The translations under genes were made by a program, and so were the position numbers. A stretch of DNA of 64,000 nucleotides from Enterococcus sp. RIT-PI-f (GTDB taxonomy: Bacteria > Bacillota > Bacilli > Lactobacillales > Enterococcaceae): the NCBI RefSeq assembly GCF_001297065.1, contig NZ_LHOX01000015.1, positions 186,001-250,000 of the forward strand, given 5' to 3'. Below the pieces are notes generated by a model. That model had not been told where the DNA came from. It saw nothing but the letters and a program-made list of their open reading frames with translations, and searched no databases. Shown in pieces: positions 1-8,613 of this stretch (its first letter is position 1; each line of letters starts with the position of its first letter).

Positions 1-276
1 AGAATTGCTGATCAAGCGTTGCAATTGCTGGCTGTAGATCATGCTGGGTTAGATTATGTCGACCAAAAACTGATTCGCACGATGATCGAGTTGTACCATG
101 GTGGACCGGTAGGACTAAGTACGATCGCCGTCAATATTGGTGAAGAGACCGAAACGGTCGAAGATATGTATGAACCATTTTTGATACAGAAAGGGTTTCT
201 CAAGCGGACCCCGCGAGGTCGCGTCGCGACACAATTAGCCTACGACCACTTTGGCTATCCATTTGTGGAAGGATAA
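1..276 (+). CDS. ruvB: RuvB Holliday junction helicase, C-terminal end (partial)
   Basis: The reading frame is open from the first base and ends with TAA at 274-276, so only the last 91 residues are present. They match the C-terminal winged-helix domain of RuvB, the hexameric motor that drives branch migration with RuvA: the stretch [14 protein letters not shown], then [10 protein letters not shown], and the ending in [10 protein letters not shown] are typical of the family. The ATPase domains lie left of the window. A hairpin terminator follows 16 bases after the stop, so this gene closes its transcription unit. Confidence 0.93.
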   Translation, partial: RIADQALQLLAVDHAGLDYVDQKLIRTMIELYHGGPVGLSTIAVNIGEETETVEDMYEPFLIQKGFLKRTPRGRVATQLAYDHFGYPFVEG

Positions 277-291
277 CAAATGGATGTCAGC

Positions 292-321
292 AAAAAGCCC
301 CCAGCGATGGTGGCTTTTTCT
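292..321 (+). terminator. Rho-independent terminator after ruvB
   Basis: AAAAAGCC at 292-299 pairs with GGCTTTTT at 312-319 around a 12-base loop, and the right arm runs into a T-rich tail. It sits just behind the ruvB stop. Confidence 0.75.
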
Positions 322-329
322 TGTTTAGT

Positions 330-339
330 GAAACGTTTC
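330..339. promoter_or_regulatory. Upstream GAAACGTTTC palindrome (LacI/CcpA-type operator)
   Basis: A perfect 10-base palindrome GAAACGTTTC with the central CG typical of LacI-family operators. The same word recurs at 576-585 over the start of the sugar operon promoter. The first operon in the window ends with its own LacI-type regulator (11920-12879), so this may be an auxiliary site for that protein; CcpA is the other candidate. Confidence 0.5.
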
Positions 340-435
340 TTTTAGGTTTATCTAGCGAACGGTTTTGAAAAAACAGTGACAAATAAAGCATTAAGTGATT
401 TTTTTTGTTAAATAGAGGTATAACATTCAAATTTT

Positions 436-451
436 AGCTGATATATCAGCT
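436..451. repeat. 16-bp perfect palindrome in the operon upstream region
   Basis: AGCTGATATATCAGCT is fully self-complementary and is followed by five T residues. As RNA it could form a 6-bp stem with a tetraloop and act as a weak terminator; as DNA it could be a binding site. The rest of the 322-626 gap is AT-rich and holds no convincing gene. Confidence 0.4.
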
Positions 452-537
452 TTTTGATTGTGATGGTTGCTACATGAATTAAAAAAACATGGAGAAAGCG
501 AGAAGCGAAAAAATCTGAAAAAAATAATTGAAAAGGC

Positions 538-566
538 TTGCATTTTGTTTGGCGACCACTTATACT
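538..566 (+). promoter_or_regulatory. Promoter of the beta-glucan operon
   Basis: TTGCAT at 538-543, a 17-base spacer and TATACT at 561-566 form a good housekeeping promoter. Transcription would start near 573, immediately before the GAAACGTTTC operator at 576-585. Confidence 0.65.
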
Positions 567-575
567 CTGTTTGTA

Positions 576-585
576 GAAACGTTTC
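576..585. promoter_or_regulatory. GAAACGTTTC operator at the transcription start
   Basis: Second copy of the perfect palindrome, placed about +3 to +12 relative to the predicted start. A repressor bound here would block initiation or early elongation. The site is close to the cre consensus, so CcpA binding cannot be separated from binding by the LacI-type protein of the same operon. Confidence 0.6.
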
Positions 586-632
586 ACCAAATAGACAGAT
601 ATTTCTTAGGGCAAAAGAAAGGGATTATGGAT

Positions 633-1544
633 ATGAGTAAATTGCAAAAGATTTATAGCCAGCGGCAGTTGCACTGGATGGTTTTTCCAGGTGTTGCCTT
701 TATGATCGTGTTTAATTATATTCCTATTTATGGCATTATCATCGCGTTTAAAAATTACACAGTTATTGACACGATTTCTTCTGCACCATGGGTTGGGTTA
801 GATAATTTTCGCATCATCATGAGTGATAGTTTTTTCTGGGAAGCAGTACGCAACACCCTCGCCATCAGTATGCTGAAATTGGGACTAGGTTTTGCGATTC
901 CCATTATTTTAGCGATCATGATTTTTGAGATGCAAGATGGACGCTTGAAGAAAATTATTCAAACGGTTTCATACATTCCCCATTTCTTTTCATGGATCGT
1001 TTTGGGGGGCATGATGATTTCATGGTTATCTACGAATGGATTTATTAACCAAGTCTTGATGTCTGTTGGTTTGATGGACAAAGGCGTCAACCATTTGTTG
1101 GATCCCGATAAATATTGGTGGATCGCTGTTCTGTCAGATTTATGGAAAGAAGTTGGCTGGGGAACGATTCTTTACTTAGCAGGGATGTCTCGTATCGACC
1201 CCACGTTTTATGAAGCGGCAAGAATCGATGGTGCCAGCAAATTGCGGCAAATTCGTTCGATCACATTGCCACTGCTGACACCGATCATTTCATTGAACTT
1301 GATTTTGAATGTGAGCGGTATCTTAGGCTCGAACTTAGATCAAACATTGGTTCTGATGAATTCTCAAAACCAAAACAAATCAGAAGTCATCAACTCCTTC
1401 GTGTATAAGATGGGTCTGACGCAAGGCGATTTCTCTTATGCAACAGCAGTCGGATTAGGCGTAGCCATTATTTCAGTGATTCTTCTAGTGATCACCGACC
1501 GCGTGACACGGAAATTGAATAACGGCAACTCAGTCATCTTATAG
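633..1544 (+). CDS. Carbohydrate ABC transporter permease, LplB/YteP type
   Basis: An integral membrane permease of the binding-protein-dependent sugar importer class (MalF/LplB side). About six hydrophobic segments are visible and the cytoplasmic coupling loop carries the EAA motif (FYEAARIDGASKLRQI, followed by LPLLTP). The frame is open further upstream, but the ATG at 633 has AAAGAAAGGG about nine bases before it, while the ATG at 627 is too close to it; the predicted promoter at 538-566 also excludes earlier starts. First gene of the operon, followed after 11 bases by the second permease. In the Listeria beta-1,2-glucan locus two such permeases pair with a sophorooligosaccharide-binding lipoprotein; the same substrate is inferred here. 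Confidence 0.88.
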   Translation: MSKLQKIYSQRQLHWMVFPGVAFMIVFNYIPIYGIIIAFKNYTVIDTISSAPWVGLDNFRIIMSDSFFWEAVRNTLAISMLKLGLGFAIPIILAIMIFEMQDGRLKKIIQTVSYIPHFFSWIVLGGMMISWLSTNGFINQVLMSVGLMDKGVNHLLDPDKYWWIAVLSDLWKEVGWGTILYLAGMSRIDPTFYEAARIDGASKLRQIRSITLPLLTPIISLNLILNVSGILGSNLDQTLVLMNSQNQNKSEVINSFVYKMGLTQGDFSYATAVGLGVAIISVILLVITDRVTRKLNNGNSVIL

Positions 1545-1555
1545 GAGGCGTAAAA

Positions 1556-2437
1556 ATGATTAAACGAAAAAAAACAGAAAACAGCTGGTTTTATTTCTTT
1601 AACACAATGATTTTGATTCTGTTTTCATTACTGATCATTGTGCCAGTCTGGAATATTTTGGTATCTTCGGTATCTTCCGGTTCAGGCTTAGCCGGTAATG
1701 GCTTAGTTTTATGGCCTAAAGGGTTCACATGGGAAAATTATCGTAAAGTATTGTCGGATGACAGCATCCCAAGAGCCTTTTTGATCTCAGTCTTAAAAAC
1801 GGTGATTGGTGCTGCGACTCATACATTGTTTTGTGCCGTAGTCGCCTATGGGTTAAGTAAATCTCGCTTGATTGGGCGCAATATCTATACCACGTTAGGC
1901 GTGATCACCATGTATTTCAGTGGTGGAATGATCCCTACTTACTTGCTGATCCGCTCGCTCGGTTTGTTGGATTCTTTCTGGGTATACATTATTCCAGCCC
2001 TATTCAGTTACTATGATGTGGTGATTCTAATGAACTTCTTCCGTGAGATCCCACCTTCATTAGAAGAATCAGCGAAAATCGATGGTGCTAGTGAATTCAA
2101 AATCTTTTACCAGATTTTCTTGCCACTGACGAAGCCTGCGTTGGCAACGATTATCTTGTTTAACGGGGTAGGCCAATGGAACGACTTTATGACGACCAAA
2201 CTATATATCACCAAAGAATATCTCTATCCATTGCAAATGAAAATCTATGAAATCATCGTTCAATCTAATCTAAGTTCGATGACGGAAAGCGGTAGTACAG
2301 ACTTTATTGTCCAAGCAACGACCCGTGGGGTGCAATTGGCAACGATCGTGATCACGACTGTGCCGATTTTAATTATTTATCCATTGCTTCAAAAACACTT
2401 TATCGGCGGTATGATGGCCGGTGCAGTAAAAGAATAG
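1556..2437 (+). CDS. Carbohydrate ABC transporter permease, LplC/YtcP type
   Basis: Second membrane subunit (MalG/LplC side) of the same importer, 293 residues with about six transmembrane segments. The EAA coupling motif reads SLEESAKIDGASEFKI followed by FLPLTKPA. A strong AGGAGG ribosome binding site overlaps the end of the previous gene (around 1543-1548) and precedes the ATG at 1556, indicating translational coupling. The protein should pair with the permease at 633-1544 and receive cargo from the lipoprotein at 2452-4053. No ATPase gene lies in this operon, so an ATPase encoded elsewhere must drive it; the MsmK-type protein at 61352-62461 is the obvious candidate. Confidence 0.88.
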   Translation: MIKRKKTENSWFYFFNTMILILFSLLIIVPVWNILVSSVSSGSGLAGNGLVLWPKGFTWENYRKVLSDDSIPRAFLISVLKTVIGAATHTLFCAVVAYGLSKSRLIGRNIYTTLGVITMYFSGGMIPTYLLIRSLGLLDSFWVYIIPALFSYYDVVILMNFFREIPPSLEESAKIDGASEFKIFYQIFLPLTKPALATIILFNGVGQWNDFMTTKLYITKEYLYPLQMKIYEIIVQSNLSSMTESGSTDFIVQATTRGVQLATIVITTVPILIIYPLLQKHFIGGMMAGAVKE

Positions 2438-2451
2438 AAAGAGGGATAGAC

Positions 2452-4053
2452 ATGAAGAAAGTATTAGGCGGTTTATTGGCAACAACAGCATTGCTCAGCT
2501 TAGCAGCATGTGGCGGCAGCTCAGACGATGCGAGTGGTTCAGATTTTTCCATCAAAGATCGGTATGAATTAGATGAAAGCACACCTGCTTGGAAATTAGA
2601 CACGAAAGAAGAAACAACAAAAATTACGTGGTACATCAATTCAGATTGGACAAGTTTGCCGTTTGGCGAGGATGTCACAACTGCGCAAATCAAAAAGGAT
2701 CTAAATATTGATATAGAATTTATTTCTGGGGATGATTCAAAACTGAATGCGTTGATTTCAAGTGGAGACATGCCAGATATCGTGACATTGATGGACAAAA
2801 CCAGTCAAGCAGCTGTTAAGGCCGATAGTTGGGCATATGCATTAAACGACTTAGCTGAACAATACGACCCATACTTGTTAGATGTCGTTACTGAAGACAC
2901 CTTCAATTGGTTCTCTTTAGACAATGGCAAAACTTACGGCTATCCGAACTATTCTAATACCGAAGCGGATTATGAAAGCGGCAATATTCCAGTCAACGAT
3001 AACTTTGTGATTCGTGAAGACATCTATGAAGCGCTAGGCAAACCTGATGTATCCACACCAGAGAACTTTGTCAAAGTCATGCAAGAAATCGCAGATAAAT
3101 ATCCTGATTTAACGCCAATGGGCTTCACTACGATCGGCGAAACAGCAGGACCATTCTCTGATAAACTGCAAGATTTCCTCGGTGTGCCTTTAGAAGATGA
3201 AGATGGCAATTTTTATGACCGTAATCTAGATGATGAATATGTAACATGGTTAAAAGCGTTCAATGAAGTGTATCGTGATGGCAATATCAGTGATGACAGT
3301 TTTACTGATGATGGCCCAACCTACGATGAAAAAGTCAAACAAGGTGATTATGCAACGATTTTAGTAGCTGGAACGAGCGGCCAAGGCGGCAATTTCACTG
3401 AATTTATGAACAATTCAGATACACGTTACATTGCGATCGATGGACCTGCAAGTACCTCTGGCAGAGAAGCAACCTTGAATCAAACGGGGATTTCTGGCTG
3501 GTTGATCAATTACATCACCAAAGATGCAGCTGATCCAGCTAAAGTGACCCAACTCTTCACGTATTTGATCGATGAACCAGGACAAATTTTGACTAAATTT
3601 GGTGTTGAAGATGTGACCTATGCCTACAATGATGAAGGCAAGATTGATTACTTGCCAGAAGTCAAAGAAATGGAACAAAGCGACAATGAGGCATACAACA
3701 AAAAATATGGTATCAGTCGTTTCAATTATTTCAATAATGACCGTGCCAATGCCTTGAAAGTCAAAACAGAGAATGCATTGACACAAATGCAAGAATGGGG
3801 CGAAGGCAAGCTATATCCGCACTTTGTCATTGAAAACACAGACCCAGATGCGGGAACTGCAGAAGCACGTTCAAATACAGCGATCAAAACCAAAACCAAC
3901 AGCACGATCATTTCATTGATTCGTTCGAAAGATGAATCGGCCTTTGACACGACATTGACAGACTTTGAAAGTTTCCTAGATTCTAATAATTGGGACGCAA
4001 TCAAAGACATCAAATCAGAAAAAATGGCTGAAAACCGCGAAAAACTAGAATAA
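2452..4053 (+). CDS. Sugar-binding lipoprotein of the beta-glucan importer
   Basis: Extracellular solute-binding protein of 533 residues, LplA/YtcQ-like. The N-terminus is a lipoprotein signal peptide: KK, a hydrophobic run and the lipobox LAAC, with Cys20 as the lipid attachment site, followed by a Gly/Ser/Asp-rich tether. The rest has the acidic, aromatic-rich look of large sugar-binding proteins, and it stands in the canonical place behind two permease genes. In Listeria innocua the protein in the equivalent position binds sophorooligosaccharides; substrate is inferred from this synteny, not from residues. A hairpin behind the gene may raise its dosage over the downstream genes. Confidence 0.85.
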   Translation: MKKVLGGLLATTALLSLAACGGSSDDASGSDFSIKDRYELDESTPAWKLDTKEETTKITWYINSDWTSLPFGEDVTTAQIKKDLNIDIEFISGDDSKLNALISSGDMPDIVTLMDKTSQAAVKADSWAYALNDLAEQYDPYLLDVVTEDTFNWFSLDNGKTYGYPNYSNTEADYESGNIPVNDNFVIREDIYEALGKPDVSTPENFVKVMQEIADKYPDLTPMGFTTIGETAGPFSDKLQDFLGVPLEDEDGNFYDRNLDDEYVTWLKAFNEVYRDGNISDDSFTDDGPTYDEKVKQGDYATILVAGTSGQGGNFTEFMNNSDTRYIAIDGPASTSGREATLNQTGISGWLINYITKDAADPAKVTQLFTYLIDEPGQILTKFGVEDVTYAYNDEGKIDYLPEVKEMEQSDNEAYNKKYGISRFNYFNNDRANALKVKTENALTQMQEWGEGKLYPHFVIENTDPDAGTAEARSNTAIKTKTNSTIISLIRSKDESAFDTTLTDFESFLDSNNWDAIKDIKSEKMAENREKLE

Positions 4054-4060
4054 ACCGATA

Positions 4061-4113
4061 GAAAGGAAGAGGAAAGCGACGCCAACAACCGACCTTTCCC
4101 TTCCTTTCTTTTG
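4061..4113 (+). terminator. Intra-operon hairpin with T tail
   Basis: GAAAGGAAGAGGAAAG (4061-4076) pairs, with one bulged base, with CTTTCCCTTCCTTTC (4094-4108), and TTTT follows. It lies between the binding-protein gene and the DUF624 gene. It probably works as a leaky terminator or as a 3' stabiliser that gives more binding protein than downstream enzymes. Confidence 0.55.
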
Positions 4114-4151
4114 TTATTGCAAGCGGAGCAAACCACGATTGGAGGTTTACC

Positions 4152-4763
4152 ATGAAACAATTATTTTCTTTTGACGGCTGGTATTACCGCGTATTTTCAT
4201 TTTTAGCAGATATGATCATGCTTAGTTTTCTCTTTATGCTGCCAGCAATGACGATCATTTTTACAGGGCCGGCCCTGATTGCGCTATATCAGACAGTGGG
4301 GCAGTTGATGGATGAAAAGGAATTGCCACTGTGGCGCAGGTATCAACAAGCGTTTAGAGGCAATCTTACCCGGGGGTTTCAATTGACAGCTATCGTATTA
4401 GGCTACGTACTTGCGGCAGCGTTGATCATATACAGTTTGATGGCGATCACGCCTTACTTCGGTGTTTTGTCGGTGATTCTGGTCAGTTTGGCTGGGTTGT
4501 TTTTAACGGTCTTTATCCTCTTGTTCAGTCTATTCGAACGATCCGTACGCGAAACGCTGAAAGAAACAGCATATGCAGTATTAAGCAGTACCGCTAATGC
4601 CATTATATTATTGGTGATTCCGATCGTGTTGTTTGTTCTTTGCAGCAAAGTCAATTTGTTTTTATTTATTTGTTTAGGTATTTCAGGATCAGCATGCCTT
4701 CAAGTCCTTTTTTTCAACAAAGTATTAGCGAAGGAGCCTGTATATGACAAGCGAAACCAATAA
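4152..4763 (+). CDS. DUF624 family membrane protein (YesL-like)
   Basis: A 203-residue membrane protein with about five hydrophobic segments. The N-terminal pattern FSFDGWYYRVFSFLADM followed by LPAMTIIFTGPALIALY is characteristic of DUF624/YesL, small proteins often encoded beside LplABC-type sugar transporters and GH genes in Firmicutes. Their molecular role is not established; an accessory role in transport is possible. It has a GGAGG site before the ATG and its last 20 bases overlap the esterase gene, so it is firmly in the operon. Confidence 0.8.
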   Translation: MKQLFSFDGWYYRVFSFLADMIMLSFLFMLPAMTIIFTGPALIALYQTVGQLMDEKELPLWRRYQQAFRGNLTRGFQLTAIVLGYVLAAALIIYSLMAITPYFGVLSVILVSLAGLFLTVFILLFSLFERSVRETLKETAYAVLSSTANAIILLVIPIVLFVLCSKVNLFLFICLGISGSACLQVLFFNKVLAKEPVYDKRNQ

Positions 4764-5664
4764 AAGAAGCCGATTTTGGGCACAAGTGCAAGCAGAGCTG
4801 CGGGACATTCCTCTCGCATTCAAAAAAGAACGCAAAGTTCCCTTGTTGAATGGGATAGATTGTTATCAGATTTCTTTTCAAAGTTTGGGCAACGAAACAA
4901 TCTATGGGTTCTTGCTGCTGCCCCAAACCACGAAAGCCTGTCCATTGGTCATTGAATTTTTAGGGTATATGAATTATTTGCAAGAACCTTTTCAGTTTGC
5001 CCATTGGCCGTTGATCGGGTGCGGCTGTCTTGTCATCGATAATCGCGGACAAGGCGGAAAGACGCAAGATCATGTGCCATATGAAACGACACAGCATGAA
5101 CTACCTTTTGGCAGAGGGATCTTAGAGAAAGAAGATTTTTATATGAAGCGATTGATCGCAGATAGTTTGCGAACGCTAGAAGTCGCTCAGGCATTGACAG
5201 AAGTCAACCAAGACCGTGTGATCTTGCGAGGAGGCTCCCAAGGCGGCGGAGTGGCGCTATGGGTCAATGCATTGGCCGCAAGTCCAATTTTTGCCACCTT
5301 CGCGGATGTACCGAGCCATTCCAATATTCTGAATCGCATGGTGCAAAAAACCGGTAGTTATAGTGTGGTCCAAGACTATTGCATACAGCACCCAACACAA
5401 GCTGCGCAGATCCAAGATGTGATGGGCTATTACGATTTGCAGTATGTGGCCCACCAAATCACTGGTCCTGTCTTTGCATCCGTGGGCAGCAAAGATCCAA
5501 TCTGCCCGATGACAGACTTCTTCGTTTCCTATAAAAAGATTCTCGCACCTAAGCAATTGATGATTTATTTGAATAAAGGTCATGGCGGCGGAGAAGCCAA
5601 ACAGATTCGCCGTGAGATGCAGCAAATCAAGAAATTATTGGCAAAAGATGAACAGAAGGAATGA
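4744..5664 (+). CDS. CE7-type acetyl esterase (acetylxylan esterase/cephalosporin C deacetylase family)
   Basis: An alpha/beta hydrolase of 306 residues with the hallmarks of carbohydrate esterase family 7: the loop DNRGQGG, the nucleophile elbow GGSQGGG, and a late acidic residue in SKDPICP followed by the catalytic His in NKGHGGGE. Family members remove acetyl groups from sugars inside the cell, and there is no signal peptide here. The start overlaps the DUF624 gene by 20 bases, with AAGGAG upstream. Its place before an EEP hydrolase, a GH3 and a GH94 enzyme suggests that it strips acyl decorations from imported glucooligosaccharides; that substrate is inference. Confidence 0.82.
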   Translation: MTSETNKRSRFWAQVQAELRDIPLAFKKERKVPLLNGIDCYQISFQSLGNETIYGFLLLPQTTKACPLVIEFLGYMNYLQEPFQFAHWPLIGCGCLVIDNRGQGGKTQDHVPYETTQHELPFGRGILEKEDFYMKRLIADSLRTLEVAQALTEVNQDRVILRGGSQGGGVALWVNALAASPIFATFADVPSHSNILNRMVQKTGSYSVVQDYCIQHPTQAAQIQDVMGYYDLQYVAHQITGPVFASVGSKDPICPMTDFFVSYKKILAPKQLMIYLNKGHGGGEAKQIRREMQQIKKLLAKDEQKE

Positions 5665-5671
5665 AAGACAG

Positions 5672-6442
5672 ATGAAAGTAGCTACTTATAATCTCCGTGT
5701 CGATACGGACTTTGACCAAGATTGGCAATGGTGCTATCGGGCGGACAAAGTGTTGGACTTGATCAACTATCATGATTGGTCGTTGTTGGCGGTACAAGAA
5801 ATACGTCCGACGCAAATCGCGGATCTAAAAAAACTGACCCAATATCAAGGAATCACTGCCGAGCGGGATGGTGATGGCCAAGGTGAAGGGATTGGCTTAT
5901 ATTTCAAACCCAGCATGTATACGTTGGTCGATTCAGGGTCGTTTTGGTTATCCATGACCCCAGATCAGCCAAGTATCCATCCAGATGCAGCATATAGCAG
6001 ATTATGCGTCTGGGCCATCTTAGCACCGAAAGATCAGCCACCATTTTTGGTGATTTCGACGCATTTGGATAATATTTCAGAAACCGCTCGTTTTGAAGGG
6101 ATGAAAGTGATCTTGAGCCGGTTGGCGGAAAAAATCAGTGCGTATCCTGTATTGTTGATGGGGGATTTGAATGCAGAAAGAACGGAAGCTGTTCATGATT
6201 ACTTAGCTGCGTTTTTTAGGAATGCCAAAGAAACCGGCTTGCACCCTCACTATGGACCAAAAGGATCTTACCAAAATTTTACGTACGATATGCCTTGGGC
6301 AGCGTTAGAAGAAATCGATTATATCTACACCAAGGGATTTGAAGTAATAAAAACCGCTTGCCTAACCGATGCTTGTGACCGGCGTTTTCCGTCGGATCAC
6401 TTTCCGTTAGAAGCAGACATACGATTAGAAGAAAAAGGGTGA
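5672..6442 (+). CDS. Endonuclease/exonuclease/phosphatase (EEP) family hydrolase
   Basis: A 256-residue cytoplasmic protein with the full EEP motif set: ATYNLR near the start, QEIRP (metal-binding Glu), STHLDN, MGDLNAE, and PSDHFPLEADI at the end with the catalytic Asp-His pair. The superfamily includes DNases, sphingomyelinases and sugar- or lipid-linked phosphodiesterases. Sitting between a sugar esterase and two glucan-degrading enzymes, it is more likely a phosphodiesterase acting on substituted oligosaccharides than a nuclease, but that is inference. The frame is open upstream into the esterase gene; ATG 5672 is preferred because of AGAAGGA at 5654-5660 and because the alignment-like start MKVATYN fits the family. 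Confidence 0.75.
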   Translation: MKVATYNLRVDTDFDQDWQWCYRADKVLDLINYHDWSLLAVQEIRPTQIADLKKLTQYQGITAERDGDGQGEGIGLYFKPSMYTLVDSGSFWLSMTPDQPSIHPDAAYSRLCVWAILAPKDQPPFLVISTHLDNISETARFEGMKVILSRLAEKISAYPVLLMGDLNAERTEAVHDYLAAFFRNAKETGLHPHYGPKGSYQNFTYDMPWAALEEIDYIYTKGFEVIKTACLTDACDRRFPSDHFPLEADIRLEEKG

Positions 6443-6450
6443 ATGGAAAA

Positions 6451-8598
6451 ATGGAAAAACAACAACTGACAGCATTACTTTCAGAAATGACGATCGAAGA
6501 AAAAATCGATCAGCTTTTACAATTAGCAGCCGCATTCTATTCCGATAAAGCAGAGGAAAAAACCGGCCCAATGAGCGATTTAGGTTTGACGCAAGAGAAT
6601 ATCAATAATGCAGGAACAACATTGGGGGTTTCTGGTGCCAGAGAAGCCATTCGTGTGCAGAATGACTATATCAAGAATAATCGCTTGAATATCCCAACGA
6701 TCCTTATGGCCGATATCATTCACGGATTTCGAACGATTTTTCCGATTCCCCTTGCCTTGGGCAGCTCTTGGGATGTCCAAGCGGCTGAGCAAATGGCAGA
6801 AGTTTCAGCAAAAGAAGCAGCTGTTTCAGGCTTACATGTGACTTTTTCGCCAATGGTGGATTTGGTGCGTGACCCTCGTTGGGGACGTGTGATGGAATCA
6901 ACAGGAGAAGATGCCTACTTAAATGGCCGCTTTGCCGAAGCATTTGTTAAAGGGTATCAAGGCGATGACTTGACCAATGACCGCCATCGTGTGGCTGCGT
7001 GCGTGAAGCATTTTGCGGCATACGGAGCTGCTATAGGCGGCCGTGACTATAATACAGTCAATATGTCAGAACGGCAATTGCGGGAAAGCTATTTGCCTGG
7101 CTATAAAGCCGCACTTGATGCAGGGGCAAAATTAGTGATGACTTCCTTCAATACAGTAGATGGTATTCCAGCCACTGCCAATCGTTGGTTGTTTAGAGAT
7201 GTATTGCGCAAAGAATTTGGCTTTGAAGGTGTCGTTATCTCAGACTGGGGCGCCATCATCGAAATTATTGCCCACGGTGCCGCAGAAAATGAAAAACAAG
7301 CCGCTGAGTTAGCCATCAAAGCAGGTGTGGATATTGAAATGATGACTACTTGCTATACAGACCATCTGCAAGAACTGATTGAAGAAGGGACTGTCGATGA
7401 AGCGTTGCTTGATGAAGCCGTGTTGCGCATCCTTACCTTGAAAAATGAGTTGGGGTTGTTTGAAAATCCTTATCGCGGTGCGGATGAAGCAGAAGAGGCA
7501 GCGGTAGTCCTTTCTGATGATCATCGCCTGATCGCAAAAGATATTGCCAAAAAATCAATGGTCCTCCTCAAGAATGAGGGTATCTTGCCATTTAAGAAAC
7601 AGGAAAAAGTAGCGATCGTTGGCCCGGGTGCCCAATCAAGAGATTTGCTGGGTGCATGGTCTTGGCAGGGCAAACAAGAAGAAGTAGTCAATCTGGTAGA
7701 AGGCGCCGAAGCAATTGGTGCAAAAATCATTTTTGGTTCTGAAGCGTTTGATTATTTCGAACCAAGTGAAGAAGCCATCCAAGAAGCCATTGATTTAGTA
7801 AAACAGGCTGATAAAGTGGTCTTGGCTTTAGGTGAACAAGAATGGATGAGTGGAGAAGCTGCCAGTCGCAGTGATATCCGTTTGCCAGAAGCACAACAGC
7901 AATTATTCAAGACGCTGCTTCAGCATAATAAAAATATCGTGGTTACCTTATTCAATGGCCGGCCTTTAGATCTGCAAGCGATTGATCAGGCACAGGCGAT
8001 TGTTGAAGCATGGTTCCCTGGGACTGAAGGGGGAAGTGCACTGGCTGAAATCTTGTGGGGACAGTATAATCCTAGTGGTCGTTTGAGTATGTCTTTCCCA
8101 GAAACGGTTGGGCAAGTGCCAATCTACTACAATACAGACAATACAGGACGACCTTATGAAAAAGCACCAGAAGAGAAATATGTATCAAAATATTTGGATG
8201 TATCGAACTATGCCAAATATCCTTTTGGGTTCGGTTTAAGTTTCAGTGCGGTGTCCTATGACAACTTGCACATTGATACAGCGCAAATCGATGCACATCA
8301 AACGGCGACAGTATCGATCACCGTCAAAAATGAAGGGGAACAATCAGTCACCGAAACGGTTCAGCTCTATGTGCGTGATATGGTCGGGGAAGTCGTTCGA
8401 CCAGTGAAAGAGTTGAAAGACTTCCAACAAGTAGTCTTGGCAGCAGGCGAAGCCAAAGAAGTGACCTTTACAATCAATGAAAGCCAATTGCGGTATGTTC
8501 ACAGCAATCAGCAATGGGCAAGTGACACTGGAGAATTCAAAATCATGGTCGGACCTAATAGTCGTGACCTGCAGGAAACAACACTGCGATTAGTTTAA
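6451..8598 (+). CDS. bglX: Glycoside hydrolase family 3 beta-glucosidase
   Basis: A 715-residue GH3 enzyme without signal peptide. The N-terminal TIM-barrel domain has the conserved KHFAAYG motif and the nucleophile in VISDWGA (Asp near residue 264). The second alpha/beta sandwich domain follows around residues 350-560, and a fibronectin type III-like domain closes the protein (VTETVQLYVRD, ending in FKIMVGPNSRD). Family members release glucose from the non-reducing ends of beta-glucosides. In Listeria innocua the neighbour of the sophorooligosaccharide phosphorylase is a GH3 enzyme specific for sophorose-type linkages, so the same role is likely. The ATG at 6451 is preferred over the GTG at 6439 because the latter overlaps the upstream stop and its ribosome site. 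Confidence 0.88.
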   Translation: MEKQQLTALLSEMTIEEKIDQLLQLAAAFYSDKAEEKTGPMSDLGLTQENINNAGTTLGVSGAREAIRVQNDYIKNNRLNIPTILMADIIHGFRTIFPIPLALGSSWDVQAAEQMAEVSAKEAAVSGLHVTFSPMVDLVRDPRWGRVMESTGEDAYLNGRFAEAFVKGYQGDDLTNDRHRVAACVKHFAAYGAAIGGRDYNTVNMSERQLRESYLPGYKAALDAGAKLVMTSFNTVDGIPATANRWLFRDVLRKEFGFEGVVISDWGAIIEIIAHGAAENEKQAAELAIKAGVDIEMMTTCYTDHLQELIEEGTVDEALLDEAVLRILTLKNELGLFENPYRGADEAEEAAVVLSDDHRLIAKDIAKKSMVLLKNEGILPFKKQEKVAIVGPGAQSRDLLGAWSWQGKQEEVVNLVEGAEAIGAKIIFGSEAFDYFEPSEEAIQEAIDLVKQADKVVLALGEQEWMSGEAASRSDIRLPEAQQQLFKTLLQHNKNIVVTLFNGRPLDLQAIDQAQAIVEAWFPGTEGGSALAEILWGQYNPSGRLSMSFPETVGQVPIYYNTDNTGRPYEKAPEEKYVSKYLDVSNYAKYPFGFGLSFSAVSYDNLHIDTAQIDAHQTATVSITVKNEGEQSVTETVQLYVRDMVGEVVRPVKELKDFQQVVLAAGEAKEVTFTINESQLRYVHSNQQWASDTGEFKIMVGPNSRDLQETTLRLV

Positions 8599-8613
8599 GA
8601 TAGGATGGTTTTT

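Noticed and set aside
408-590. A 60-codon leftward frame upstream of the first permease
   Set aside because: It lies across the operon promoter and operator, has no ribosome site and its product is low-complexity Phe/Ile-rich.
2400-2798. A 132-codon leftward frame over the binding-protein gene
   Set aside because: Fully overlapped by a well supported lipoprotein gene; its product looks like a reverse-strand shadow rich in Ser.
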